A DNA stretch of 64,000 nt from Apoda limacodes (taxonomy: Eukaryota; Arthropoda; Insecta; Lepidoptera; Limacodidae): the NCBI GenBank assembly GCA_946406115.1, contig OX291552.1, positions 10,488,836 through 10,552,835 on the forward strand, read 5' to 3'. The position numbers were made by a program, and so were the translations under genes. The notes beneath the pieces are model-generated. The model saw only the letters and a list, made by a program, of their open reading frames with translations, did no database searches and had not been told where the DNA came from. Of this stretch, positions 1 through 29,339 are shown piece after piece. Position 1 is the stretch's first letter. Each line of letters opens with the position of its first letter.

Positions 1-764
1 ACTTTTTTCTTAGTTTTGTAAAAAATCTGTTGCATTTTTCCTCTAATATGATGCCCTGAAACCGAATTATACCTATATTCTTACTTACAATAGGAGTTAC
101 CGTAGGAATCCCAAGCCAATTATCGAATTTAGCGCAGGTGGAGCCACGGCCAAAGCTTTTTAATATCTTAGAATAAAGTCCTCAGTCGGGTGTGTTAATT
201 AATAGTTAGACAAATGGAATAAACTACAAAAAAAAATTGGTACATAGACAGAAAAATAATCGAATTCAGATTCAATGGCCATCAGCATTTTCTTTCAGGT
301 AACCATATAGTATATTGTTCACCAAAAGGTGAAAGTGAGCAATTACCGATGAGGGTGTAGTTTGATACTCATATTACTCACTCGCCTTAATACACACGAA
401 GCGGGAATTGTATTTTCACTCGAGTGATAACATAGTTCTTTACACTACAAATGCAAGGAAAATAAAATATAATTAATTAAAGTTTTAATTTACTTAACAA
501 ATAATAATTCGCTTTTATAATCACAGATAGCACTGTACCAAATGAAAAGAAGCTATTAAGTATTTTCGTCAGCTTTGAACTAGAAACTGCTTTTTAATTA
601 TTACTTTCCTGCTTCTAACCGGGCAAGATAGTAATAATCTCTGCACTATTTTTGACTATGCACGAAGGTTCTTTCAGAGTATGTGTAGTGTAAAATAATT
701 TAACACGTACCTAGATAGAATTTCTAAAAACGTTATCAATTTACTCATACCAACTTGAATAAAA
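1..764. other. No gene seen
   Basis: AT-rich sequence with stops in all frames. I recognise no exon or repeat family. Confidence 0.5.
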
Positions 765-945
765 AAACTGGTTGCCTGTAAAGTCGGTATACGGGCGAAA
801 GTTTTACGTGACAATGATTTTATGTCTGTCTCTCTCGCTCTTAGGCGGGCGCGTGCCTCTCACTCGCTCTCATTGTGAGCGCATAACGTGAGCGGAGCGT
901 AACGCAGTTTCTTGAAGTGTCACCCGGCAAACCAATTTATAAGAC
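765..945. repeat. Dispersed repeat, GC-rich patch
   Basis: The segment with TATACGGGCGAAAGTTTTACG, TCTCTCTCGCTC and GAGCGCATAACGTGAGCGGA resembles a repeat common in lepidopteran DNA. It stands out from its AT-rich surroundings. The family name is not known to me. Confidence 0.4.
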
Positions 946-2215
946 GTTGTCACGTCAAAAAATTAATAATGAATAATGATTAAAAATTATTACAATACTT
1001 ATTATATTTTATCTACTCTTATATACTGGAATTCAAATAAAAGATCAAACAGTAAGAAATAAATTCCGAAAACGATGTAGCCTTTTTTTGCATATTCCAT
1101 GCCATAAAGTCGTGATAGCAGTCATCATATATTTTTTCGGCTTTGCTGGTAATAGACTAATAAAGAATAACACACTCGTGTTTAAATTCCCTTATTATGC
1201 ACCAGTTTCATAAACTACTATTATACACACTTATTTATTTTTTACAACACAAGTATTTGAAACAATTCAAAATAAAAACAAAATGTTTACTCTATTTTGT
1301 CATCGGTCATAACCTAAGCTAACCAAGACAAAGTTATTGATATTATGCTAACACTGTATACCTAGTTATCATTTATGACAGAGGTCAGTGTACTCAGAAG
1401 GTTACAAATGTGACAACAAGGTTAGAAAAAAACGTTTATAAGGTGAGTTTTGTTGCATTGATTGCGCTATATGCGCACATTCTTTGACCAAAAATTAATG
1501 CGAATGATGAATTAATGATTTCAGAAATTTGAAAAATGTAAATTTTATACAGTTGTTCAAAATAGTAGATTGCACAGTATTACTTGCACAACAATTAAAA
1601 AAAATGAAGTTGAATCGTAAGAGTGAAAGATTTTATACTTGAACTAGCTTTTGCCAGCGGCTTCGCCCACTTTAAATTTGGTTATCGGCGTGGGATTCTT
1701 ACATCAACTTCTTAATAATACTAATGAAGTTTGCTATAGCAAGTTATAGCTGTAATAATAGTTCGTTTAAGCTCGGTTACAGTTGTTCCCGCGGAAACTT
1801 TTGAACTTACAGGATAAAATCCTATGTCCTTCCCATGGACTCAAACTATCTCCGTACCAAATTTCATCTAAATCGGTTCAGCGGTTTAAGAGAATAGGTA
1901 ATAGACAGACAGTCATACTGAGTTAGTTTCGCGTTTATAATATAAGCTATAGCGTAGGGAGTGGTTCAAGCGGTATAAGTGTAAAATAATAAGATAGATA
2001 GATAAAATTATTCTTTATTGCACAACAAAAATTACTTAAAACTAATTTTAATACATTATATTGGAATGCACACAATAAGGCGGCCTTATCGCTTAAGAGC
2101 GATCTCTGCCAGGCGACCTTTGGGTAGAGGAAACATTAATCTTAAACATAAGCATTATAAGGTAGAGATGAGCGGTGCAAGTAATTCAAAAGTGCGAGAT
2201 AAGTTTTAGGGTTCC
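946..2215. repeat. Non-coding with an ACTAGC-type dispersed repeat (about 1640-1965)
   Basis: 946-1640 shows nothing recognisable. 1640-1965 (GCCAGCGGCTTCGCCC, TTTGGTTATCGGCG) matches copies at 16675-16960 and 46210-46350, and inverted copies at 28990-29280. The short open frame at 2018-2209 shows no family features. Confidence 0.5.
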
Positions 2216-3080
2216 GTACCTTAAAGAGAAAAAAAGGGATCACTTTGACGTCTGTCTGTCAAGATCCTTTTTTTCAGGAACGCGTAAAGGCATCACGTTG
2301 AAATAAATATCAAATACTAACGTCTACGGTCATTTGAAGCTGTCAAAAAATCAAGCTTCCAAGTTAACTCAGTAAAAAAATAAGGCGGAAAAACAGCAAT
2401 TTTTGTCGCATATTCTGGCATTCACAAGCAAATCAAAACCTATGGTTGTCCTAGAATCATGAAATTTGACATAAAACAAGGTCTTACATTACAGATATAG
2501 GATAAATCTGAAATTCTTTAACTTTTGTTATAACTTACTTTAAAAAAAAGTTTGTCTGTCTGTGTGTCAAGACCCTTTTACTCAAGAACGCGTAAAGGTA
2601 TCAAATTGAAATTAATATCAAATAGTAAAAATCGAGCTCCTAAGTAAATGTTAAAAAAAAAATGGCCAAGTGAGAGTCGGACTCGCGCACGAAGGGTTCC
2701 GTACCATTATCTATAAGAACGGCAAAAGAAATCACGTTTGTTGTATGGGAGTCCCTTCAATACTTATTTTTTTCTGTTTTTAGTATTCGTTGTTATAGCG
2801 GCAACAGAAATACATCTTCTGAGAAAATTCCAACTGTCTAACTATCACGGTTCATGAGGTACGGCCTGGTGACAGATGGACGGACGGACGAATGGACAGC
2901 GGAGACTTAATCATAGGAACCCTAAAAAAAATCATTTTTAATAACATATTGTGACACAAATAAATCAAAACCTATGGGGACTACCCGTTGACCTAATAGA
3001 CTTGATCGCATGATGGAAGAGCTATCTACATATAATTAGTTTGTACGGAACTCTCAGTGTCGCACTTGGCCGGTTTCTTT
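2216..3080. repeat. Cluster of GGTTCCGTAC-type dispersed repeats
   Basis: Several units with GAGTCGGACTCGCGCACGAA, GGTTCCGTACC and GGACGGACGG tracts. About 85 bp around AACGCGTAAAGG is duplicated (near 2250-2330 and 2553-2640). Related units lie at 15536-15880, 33003-33330, 51440-51545 and 62205-62810. Confidence 0.6.
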
Positions 3081-3649
3081 TTAATAAGGTTTGTATTTTT
3101 CTTCTTACAATCGACTAAAAAATGCAATAGATGTTTTACGTGCGGAAAATTGATGATTAAGCACTTGTGCTTCTTACTTTTTAACAAATAAAAAAATACT
3201 GTAAAAATTTATTCAGCACAACCGCTACTACGATGTCTTGAAATCTAATGACTTAAAATTTTGTACAAAAGTTCCTGTTGTACAGGGAAGGAATAAGAAG
3301 GAATTTTGCAAAATTAATGCCCTAAGGGGAAAACATGGGAGTTGGAAGTTCGTATAGAAATCAGTCATTATTAAAGCTAAAGTACCTGGAAGACCGAGCA
3401 TGCTCGGTTTTTTAAGTAGCTTAAGCATTGCTTAATAATGCCACCTATTGTCAAATAGCTTTAGTGTTGCTTATTACTACTCGCCAATAGATGTCAGGAA
3501 GAGTCATACTTTTTAGTTTATCACTGCCTGAAAACACGGATAAAACGACGTTTTCTAAAAATGAAACCAAGCCGGATCGATTTATCGTCCCCGAAACCCG
3601 CTGCATACTAAATTTATGAAAATCGTCGGAGCCGTTTCTGAGATTCAGA

Positions 3650-3651
<2 letters not shown>

Positions 3652-3685
<34 letters not shown>
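3652..3685. repeat. (TA)n microsatellite
   Basis: About 30 bp of uninterrupted TA with TGTATA/TACATA borders. Confidence 0.9.
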
Positions 3686-3688
<3 letters not shown>

Positions 3689-4009
3689 CACAAATATTGC
3701 TCGTTTAAAGGTATTAGATATAGATATATACAGCTTGGTATATAACTATATGACTTCAAGATTAAAATTAAAATTGATGTGCCTCACTGTTTTTGTATAA
3801 TCATCCCTCAGAGGGGAAAATACAGGATAAAAATTTATACTTTCGATATTTTTGTAAGTTAAACCATAAACAGAAATAGTCGAAGAATAAGCTCCAGGAA
3901 AAAATAAATATTTGGATGTATTTATATAGTGATTAATATTATGTTTAAAATCGTTTATTCCTTTCCTGGGAAATACCCAGGCATCATGTCAGTTTATACA
4001 CACACCCCT

Positions 4010-4140
4010 TCCTTAAAAATTTTTTTTGCTCTGTTGGTAGTAGTGATTGCCTGCGACTCGAGGGGCTTGAGTTCGATCACCGTACAGGACAAACATTTAC
4101 ATATGTGATGAACATTCGTGTTTATTTTAAATCCGATTTT
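4010..4140 (+). mobile_element. tRNA-like SINE fragment
   Basis: GCTCTGTTGGTAGTAG and GAGTTCGATC resemble the A and B boxes of a tRNA-derived SINE. The following ATGTGATGAACATTCGTGTTT is shared with the copy at 50885-51134. Too divergent to be a tRNA gene. Confidence 0.6.
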
Positions 4141-4497
4141 TTTCTATGTTAAACAGATAAATATTTGTATGTATTTACAAATATAATATTATACAAATAT
4201 TGTAAAACAGAGCGACGTACAAACTTCAAACTTGAGGTGAAAAATTTGTGAACTCTAAAGTATAATAACAAATAATAAAAACAGCAATTACTATTTTAAA
4301 TTGCCGGTACACCGCCATCTAGCTTATCATTAAGAGAAACAGTTACACATTTGTTTGTTGAAAACTATATACTTGTATGGGTGACCGCTTAGGGGCACAC
4401 TTTTTTTGTTTGTGTTTGTAAATGGTATGTGTAATTGTATGTGGTAGGTATGGAAGCCTCGGTGTGCGAATCCAACTTGCACTTGGCCCGTTTTTTA

Positions 4498-4770
4498 AAA
4501 TTTGGCCTTTCTTCCCCATCGGTTATAAGTTTGACGAGCAATGTGGCCTGCCCATTGCCACTTCAGATTGACTGTTTGAGCTACCAGTATGTCTGTGACT
4601 TTGGTTCTTCGGCAAAAATCCTCCAGACCAAGTATAGCTTTGAGTTTTTTCAAAGAGCCAACAGTTAAAGACCATGTTTCTGTACAGTAAGCCATCACTG
4701 GCAAAACATGTTGGTCGTTGGTAGTTTCTAAGTTAGTCCATAACCAATGAATTTCACTTTTATACTAGCT
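4498..4770 (-). mobile_element. RTE-clade LINE C-terminal fragment
   Basis: The minus strand encodes VMAYCTETWSLTVGSLKKLK, then RRTKVTDI and LKWQWAGHIAR with RWGRK. This is the typical end of RTE-type reverse transcriptases. The stretch between the two blocks is deleted, so it is a dead remnant upstream of the first GGT-A exon seen. Confidence 0.8.
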
Positions 4771-5450
4771 GACCCGGCGAATGTTGTTTGTCGTTTTCAA
4801 GGTAACTGGTACGCCAGCTACTGTGAAAGTGTTGTACTAATTCAGAAACCTTCCCCGGCGTGTACACAACAACTTATCAAAATTTCATTCCAATCGGTTT
4901 ACCCTTAGTGCGCAAGTCCGATTTGCACTTGACCCTTTTTGCTTATAAAAACTTTGCCCTAACAATAAAAAACACAACAAAAAAGAATTATCCAATTTGG
5001 TGCAGTTGTTCGGAAGTTGTGGCGTGACCAATGAAAATAGCAAATTATTTTTAGGGTCTTGTGTTCAACAAGGCTTAGCTCAGAGACGATTAGTACTAGA
5101 AAGCTGTGATTTGGCATGGATATACATATTAAATAAATAAAAAAAATAGGCCGACAAAGTGGTAAAATAAAATTAGAAAAAAATAAATAGACAAGCCATT
5201 CACCATCTTAAATCACCTTCACAGCGCCATCTAGTTATTATCAAGCGAAACAGTAATATATTTGTTTATTGGAAACGATATTCAAATTTGTAAATTACGT
5301 AAATTCGTATCTACATACAAACTAGGAGTGCGCGAGTCAGACTCGTACTTGTGCATTTTTCATAAATGTAGATTTACTTTTAACTTATGAAAACTGTTCT
5401 GCAATAGAATTCTTGTTTTTATTAATTGGACTTGTTTTTATTTGTTTCAG

Positions 5451-22275
<16,825 letters not shown>

Positions 22276-23395
22276 GGTTCAATGGATGTTACTCTTATTT
22301 TAAGTATTGGCTTAAGATAGTTAGGTAATTTATTATGTGCGATTATGAAAACTAGCCACTTTTATTTTAACAGACCAAAATTGGCAAAACCATATATTGG
22401 CAAGTAGTAATACTATTATTTTTACCGACACATCAACACTAAAGCTACTTGACAATAGATGGCGTTGTTAAAAAAAACATATATTTTGGCTAAAAATATT
22501 GTTTATAGAAATTGGTAGGATGACTATGTTGTTAATAAGATATACGAGAGAAATGCATAGGTATAGTTCTCAATAAAGTTAAGCGATCCAAGTATAGTTT
22601 ACATATGTATCCTCAGGACTATGCGTCCAAATAGCAAAGAAGTTCAAAAAATTGCATCAAATAATTTAAACTATTAAAGAATTGTTTGTAAAAACCTAAT
22701 TTGAATAAAAAAAAAAAATACTTTGACTTTAAAATATCTTGGACTAGAGCGGACATAGTGCACGACCACCCTAACGGGGCGTTGTAGAAGAGAGAGGCAT
22801 GAATATTTCTATGGTGTTTTTTTGTAAAATATGTATAGACCTGAGCAAGTATTATATCTTTTAAATATTATGTTCATAATATACACAACTGTAAATAGGT
22901 ACAAATAGGTAAATAATCTTTTTAAAATGTTTATAAAAAGTAGACATCAAGTGTAGATAGGCATATCATCAACGTATATTGTAAAAATAAATAAGAAACT
23001 TATTATTATATTATTACATATATACTTAGCTTTAATATTTCACGTGCGTTTATTATTTAAATAATAACCATTATAACTCTAAGATTGATTTATATATTAT
23101 TTTATATGCTATTCTAGTCAGAGTGTAGAAAAATAGCAATATATATGATTAATTATTATGTTTCGAAATTTTGTTTTATTTCAATTTATCGACTATTTAA
23201 TAAAGACTTTAAAGTCATCACTAAATTCATACAAAGCTGGCAGATTTTGAGAATAAAATTGGATACAGCAAGAAGTGGCAGCATTCCTCCCTTTTCCCAG
23301 AGGGCTCCTGCAGCACCCTCCTTTAAAAATAATTTAAATAATCGTACAACCGCTGTTTATATGACTATGGCATCTGCAAGTTATTAATTGAAATA
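22276..23395. other. GGT-A 3' flank
   Basis: AT-rich 3' untranslated or flanking DNA with AATAAA at 22572 and 22704. The open frame at 23145-23387 shows no family features, though 23270-23325 (GTGGCAGCATTCCTCCCTTT) looks like a repeat piece. Confidence 0.5.
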
Positions 23396-23399
23396 GTTA

Positions 23400-25599
23400 G
23401 ATGATCTGTGAAAAGAAATGTCAAAATTCTAAATCAACAAAACAAAACTATCGCTACGAAGATTTAAAATTAGGAATGCGATCAAATTGGGTAAAAGGGA
23501 GGGACGCAATACATTTATAAAGAAGGGTGTACATAATAAATGCACAAAATGCAGTATAATTAGCTCGTTTTATTTTTTTTAAAGGTTCACTAATATTGTG
23601 TATTATAATGACAATAATATTACCTCATAGTGTCTTTTAGTTTAGTGACTAAACCGCATTCACACAAAACTTTGTTTAAAAAAATTACGCGCAAATCCAA
23701 TCTCTCCTTTGTAAAACGTCACGCTTGCGAGCAGACCAACGGGCATTGATAAGTATTTCTGACACCGTCTATAAGTAATTAAGCACTGAGAAAAATAGAG
23801 ACATATCTTCCCCACTTGGTGAACTAGCGAGGGTATACCGTCTCTCCCACTTTTACCCTAATATAACAAAACTTCCTAAACAATCAAGTTAATTATTTGA
23901 ACTCCTTCGACACTTATTCACTAATTGCTGATCGAAGAGAAGAAGAGAAAATCGTTTGCTTCATGAACGAGGAAAGTGTAATAAAACACCGACTAAGGGT
24001 CGGCTCATAGGATGCGTCGCGTAGCGTCGCCTCTCGGTATGAGCCGACCCTAAGGTTTCTGTGACGATAACTGTAGAGCGACTGTCCACGGTGAGGCGTG
24101 TGAGAGCGGACTGTGGGAACCGACTTTTGGCGGGATTGGCCTTATTTTTATTACGAGACTGCTGCAAAAGGAGTAAAAGTAGAGCAGGTTTGTTTAATTT
24201 CCCCTCTTTACTATTTGTTGTTATCAAAAATATTATAATAATACCGACATGTTGTCGACTTAGTAGGTCCGCACGACTATCCCCAAATAAGCGGGAATTT
24301 TACGTTTACTTAGTATATAAATGTGAAATATATGCCATTTGTTGGGCAAAACTATACCGAACTCCTATATATAGTTCTATATAGACCGTAGTAAGATACA
24401 GGGACAAGACCTCACTCCTATGATAATAAAATGCAAAAGGGATACAAAAGGGATAGATCTATGGGTAAAAAAGGGAAAGACTGTCTAAAAATTTACATGT
24501 CTAAGGTCATTAAGTCCTTACGCCATGCCTAAAACAAATGTCACATGTTAAATGCACACCTTTTCCCCTATACATACCTTTTTTTGCGTTGGAAATCCTG
24601 ATGGATACCTATACGCTGCGAGAGCAGCGCACAGGTTATGTCGGACTCTTACCGACTAAAACCAACGGTGTTCCTTCTCGTGCCTTTACGGCGGCGCCGC
24701 GAGAACTCATGAATGCAACCGCGACTCCGCCAGCAGCGTTACATGTGCTCTATTGGCGGCACGCTCGGTTGCTTACCACTAACAAGCGCGCCGGGAACAC
24801 ATTGCTCGGCATCTTTCCCCTCTGACCCCATCCCTCTCGTGGGTGGACGAAAGGCTTCCCCGTGCCCTCCACCCGGGGCCTCCACAAGTTGCGCGTCTGC
24901 GCCAACCGCCGGCGCCCAGTCCGTGGTCGCCGCATTGGATTCGCAGCCGGAACCCTCTCCCGCTCGCGCTCCGCCTCCCCCTTGCGCCGCATAAGCGCCA
25001 TGGCGAATACTGCGGCGGCTCGCCACACTCTCTCGCTGTAAGCCATAGACCTGACAAGGGCCGGCGGCGAGAGATCCGCTCCTGCGACGGCGATCAGGGT
25101 CGCACACTCCTGCTTTGCCCAGGCCGGGCAAACCTCCACCGTGTGCTGCGCAGTGTCATCAGCGCAGTCGCAGTGGTGGCACTCACGAAGCATCCGTGCC
25201 TCGAGAGTATCTGCGTCAGGTGGTAGGATAGGTCGCCCAGCTTCTCGGTGCGGTATATGACCGTGTTGTCGAAGCCCGGGTGTCACCCCGGGGTGAATGG
25301 AGTGGACAGAGTAGCGCGCGAGGGCACGCACGGCCCTCATAGTGCAGTGACGTGAGTCACTGGAGCGGCCGACGGCTGGACAGGCAACCGTTAACGCCGT
25401 CTGGCCTGTCCTGCAGCAGTGGTGTGACCGTCGGCACGGCGATTGATTGAAATTGGGATTGCACTCATTTCGGAATCACAAATCACAAAATATAAAAATA
25501 ATGCTGAAACTAATAAAAATTAAAGTGAAAGTTAAATCTTCGTAGCGATAGTTTTGTTTTGTTGATTTAGAATTTTGACATTTCTTTTCACAGATCATC
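23400..25599. repeat. 68-bp perfect inverted pair
   Basis: 23400-23467 and 25532-25599 are exact reverse complements, starting GATGATCTGTGAAAAGAAAT. The flanks are unrelated. The right arm lies in an AT-rich insert (about 25449-25612) within the R1 remnant. Confidence 0.9.
23996..24051. repeat. Hairpin with 14-bp perfect arms
   Basis: AGGGTCGGCTCATA (23996-24009) and TATGAGCCGACCCT (24038-24051) are separated by a 28-nt GC-rich loop that itself repeats GCGTCGC. Confidence 0.85.
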
Positions 25600-26105
25600 G
25601 TACCTAATTTCACTCTCGATTCAGAAGCTGGGCGTCCAGCTCCCAGCCAACGCGCAGGCCGCCTCAAACCCGATCGTGCGGCCACCAGAGGAGCGCCCAG
25701 TTGCGGGAGCATAAGGCGTCTAACTACACGGGCGCCCCGTAAAGTGCCATAGAGCGCACGACCCCCGCGTACAGGCGCCGGCAGGTTGTGCCCGGCCCAT
25801 CGACATTACGCAGCAGGCGGCTCAGCGCACCGGCCGCGCCCATCAGCCTTGGCACCAGCCGCTCACAAAGCGGCCGGAAGGTGAGGCGTGGGTCAATGAC
25901 TATGCCAAGGCATATCGCATCGCCGATCCCACCGCGACCGTCTCACCTCCGACCGTTACCACCGCGCTGGCGGGCGGACCGCGCCGCACGTGTGCCTAGC
26001 CGCGGCATCGCGGCGTGACAGATACGGGCCACAGCTTCACCCAGCCGATACGCCTCTGCGGCTGGGTCGTCAGGCCCACTGAGCCCGGGAGCCACGACTC
26101 CACCA
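24578..26105 (-). mobile_element. R1-clade LINE remnant (C-terminal ORF2 and 3'UTR)
   Basis: Read on the minus strand: VTVGGETVAVGSAMRY, then VPRLMGAAGALSRLLRNVDG, CRRLYAGVVRSMALYGAPV, FEAACALAGSW, LSYHLTQILSRHGCF, and the CCHC-like end CHHCDCADDTAQHTVEVCPA with WAKQE. This order is diagnostic of R1-type elements. At least four frame breaks and an AT-rich insert make it a pseudogene. The 3' end with an A-run is near 24578. GC-rich, unlike its surroundings. Confidence 0.85.
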
Positions 26106-27044
26106 GCGCTGCCTCCTCATACATAGATACCTATACCAGTACGGTAAGTAGTAAGGTTGAGGCACAAATCACATGTAAACTTAGTAAATATAGTAGCCTT
26201 TATCTAAGCAACCATTTTACATACGAGAAGGATAAAAGTATCACTAGATAGGCACCTCTCATAGGCATCTACCAATATAACTAGGTTTCACAGAGGTAAC
26301 TCCAAGCCCTGAAGTACAGGAGCGTGAGAAAAATCCTAAAAATTTGTATCTCACATTTTCATATGACGAGACAAACGGACAGACACAAAAAGTGGAGTTT
26401 TTAATTTTTATATAAAATGGAACCAAATTTTGTTTCTAAACCAGTAATTCAAGAGACATTAACCAGTAACCTTCCGATACCAGCTATGATAATTAAAATT
26501 TTAAATTTTGTAAATATGTGTTAGAATAAAAGTTGGAACTATAAGAAAAATAAAATCGGTCTGTTGTGTGTAAAACAGTGTCATTACGTGCAGATGAAGT
26601 GGATGCTAAAAACTTTCTAATTGCACGCCTCATAAGCGGAGCGGTGAGGTAGTGCTCTACTCTCGACATGTCAAAAAACCCAGTCTTTCGAAAGTTAAAT
26701 GACGTTTTTTTTTTTAATATAACACTTACAGGATAATATGAGTGCACTAATATGAAGTTAAATAATCTGTCTAGCACAAATGGTACATTTTATAAACAAT
26801 TAATTTGTTTAATATAATAAATAATAACATTGAAAACTAATCATTCTTGGACGTCCGTGAGTCTGTGTTTATGCGACCATGTATGTGGCAGAGAAATTGG
26901 TCGAAAAATTCATCTTACCGGAATACTTTTGTTTTTAATATATAAAGTATTACACTGTGCTGATTCCTAGTTAATATTAGCGTTCTAAGTACTGTCGTTT
27001 AATTATAATTTATAAAAAACTAATATACCACTGTACTGTATATC

Positions 27045-27440
27045 TATATATATATATATTTTTTATTTTTATTTTATAGTATATTTTTTCCTCACCTTAT
27101 TTGTTATTTTATTTTAAAAAAACTTTTTTGTTTTAGATTTTTTTTTTTAAATGACCGCTATGAGGCGTGAACTTTTGGATTTTCCAATTCATAATTTCTC
27201 TAGGTATCGCTAGATGGCTGCATTGCTGTTCCCACCATTTTTCTTTTGGTGAGTTTCTTTATTTACAACCAAGAAAAGAATAAAAAAAATTATGTGTGTT
27301 AGCTCCGACACACGACTGGAGTTTACTGATGGCTATAAAATTTCTCTTTCTGTGTGTGTGTGTGTGTGTGTCTTTCTCTCTATCTCTCTCTTTCTCTCTC
27401 TAAAAAATAATAAGTAATATAATATAATATAATAATCTAT
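27045..27440. repeat. Low-complexity block with (TG)n and (CT)n
   Basis: TATATA and T-runs near 27050-27150; (TG)n at about 27348-27371; TCTCTC-rich to about 27445. No gene seen. Confidence 0.85.
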
Positions 27441-27542
27441 CTCTCTCTTATATATCTACTTTTTCACAAAACGTGACTATTACGCTCGATTTTACTACCC
27501 ACATTTTTTCATACCACGTGACTTATATCGTAAGGAGTAAAA

Positions 27543-27965
27543 AATGTCTTCATATAAATGCGACACCGCCAGATATTGTGAATGGAGCTCAAGAAATAAA
27601 TATGAACCTGTTACCACCGAAACCTAAAGACAAGTAGGTAGATACTTAACCGCATACGCCAGTTTTATTACCTGAAGAAACAAGGAGAAAAAGTGTTAGT
27701 GTTCAGAGTATTTCCTATTAGCTTACTTTGGGGAAATAGCCGAAGACTACAAACCGTCTTCCCTATGGGCACTTTACTCTATGTTGAAAAGCATTCTTAA
27801 GTCCAAAATTTCCGTCAATATTGAACAGTTTATAAAATATACAGCATTTTTGAAAACGAAGTCGGATGGGTACCTGAGGTAAAAATCGAAGGTACCTACT
27901 TACGGCAGAATATGAAGAAAAAATTATTGCGGAAGCTCCTGACGATAAATATTTATACACTTAAA
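27543..27965 (+). pseudogene. Tyrosine-recombinase-like (Crypton-type) remnant
   Basis: One frame encodes FLLAYFGEIAEDYKPSSLWA, then a LYSMLKSILKSK segment and YTAFLKTKSDGYLR before a stop. Other frames continue with KKSKV-like and AEAPDDKYLYT pieces. The order resembles the core-binding domain of insect Crypton-type tyrosine recombinases and related domesticated genes. Multiple stops and shifts; no catalytic domain remains. Family call by recall only. Confidence 0.5.
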
Positions 27966-28024
27966 GGTAACTTGGAAACTTTAATTGTGTTTTGAAAAAT
28001 TGTAAAGTAAAAATTTGAGTAGTA

Positions 28025-28280
28025 CTTATGTTTTTTGGCCTCATATTTTTATTAAATTACTCGCAAAGGTGATGAAAAACATTGTGTGTAACACGGGCCC
28101 CACGAAAATTACAAACTCGAGTCATAAATTCTAAATAGCCTCTCGTAAGTAATTGCCTCCTTACCGCCCTTAATACATAATGTACTATTCCATCTTCACT
28201 ATATAAGTTTATGTAAAATATACACCTGTTTAATAATACTTGTTCGGAGCGTCTATTAGTTTTCACGTGCTTCTTAAAAT
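28025..28280. repeat. Inverted copy of the 6540-6720 repeat
   Basis: GTGAAAAACATTGTGTGTAACACGGG-like sequence (near 28070) and GCCTCCTTACCGCCCTTAAT are the reverse complement of blocks at 6540-6700 and 55808-55930. Confidence 0.6.
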
Positions 28281-28989
28281 TATTATTATTATAAGATTTT
28301 GTTTTTTTCCATCCATAAGGTCGCTGTCATATGACACAAGCCCACAGTTACTCGTACGTACAGCGTAACAAACTTCTCTGACCTCCTGACCTTAGGTGTT
28401 TCGTCACTAGTGATGTAAGTTCACACAATTTCAATATGACGACTGTAGTTTTGACGATTGCTATCGTTTATGACGTCATTTTGCAATTTCGTACCGTCTA
28501 TGAAGGCTATTGGCTTGTCCAAGACAATAATGAATGCAAACAATTAATGATATTCTGTGGATTTGACAGTTAATCCGTACCGCCTAAATATTTCAAGATG
28601 GCGGCATTGCTTTTAGCTACTCCTATGAAAGCAATAACATCTGTCATGATAACTGGAGGTCAAAAAAGTTTGTTGCACTTTACCTAATGGTTTTTCTTTA
28701 TTGGCATTTAGTGTTTGAATAAACCATGACCATAACTCTTTCTGACAGACTTGGTGAATAAACTATAATCAGTACCTATTTAAATTTCAATGAATAAAGC
28801 ATACAATAGTAATAACTAGTATTTGCTCATTATGAACACTTGAAAAACACAAAGGCAACTTAATCATCGTTATTAAAATATTTGATTCAATTGCAAAAAA
28901 TAATCCATACTAATATTATATATGCGACAGTTACTCTGTCTGTCTGTTACCTCTTCAAGTTTAAGCCACTGTATCTGCCGATCAAGATG

Positions 28990-29280
28990 AAATTTGGCAT
29001 GGAAATAGTTTGAGTCCGAGAAAGGACATAGGCTATTTAAAAACGTCAAGTGTGAGTCGGTTATTTTCTATAATTGAGGAGTTGTCGTTGAAATCCTACA
29101 CCGATAACCGAATATAGGGCGGGTAGAACCGCGGGCAAATTCGGCATGGAGATAGTCTAGAGTCCCGGGAAAGGCCATTGGCTACTTGAAAACGTCAAGT
29201 TTGAGTCGGTTTTTTTTTATAATTGAGGAGTTGCTGTTGTCATCCTACACCGATAACCGAATTTAGGGCGGGTGTAAATC
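28990..29280. repeat. Two ~145-bp direct units of the ACTAGC-type repeat
   Basis: Units starting AATTTGGCATGG (28991) and AAATTCGGCATGG (about 29137) share AACGTCAAGT, ATTGAGGAGTTG and CACCGATAACCGAAT. Reverse complement of the 1640-1965 type. Confidence 0.75.
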
Positions 29281-29339
29281 AGGTAATATATTAATAATCA
29301 CGTTGAACATGAATGGGGTTCTAGCATCTAGGGCTAAAC

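Noticed and set aside
24713..25226. Several long open frames on the + strand
   Set aside because: They arise from the high GC content of the R1 remnant, which is read on the minus strand with recognisable motifs.
25788..26018. + strand open frame
   Set aside because: Antisense of the R1 thumb region (GAAGALSRLLRNV on the minus strand).
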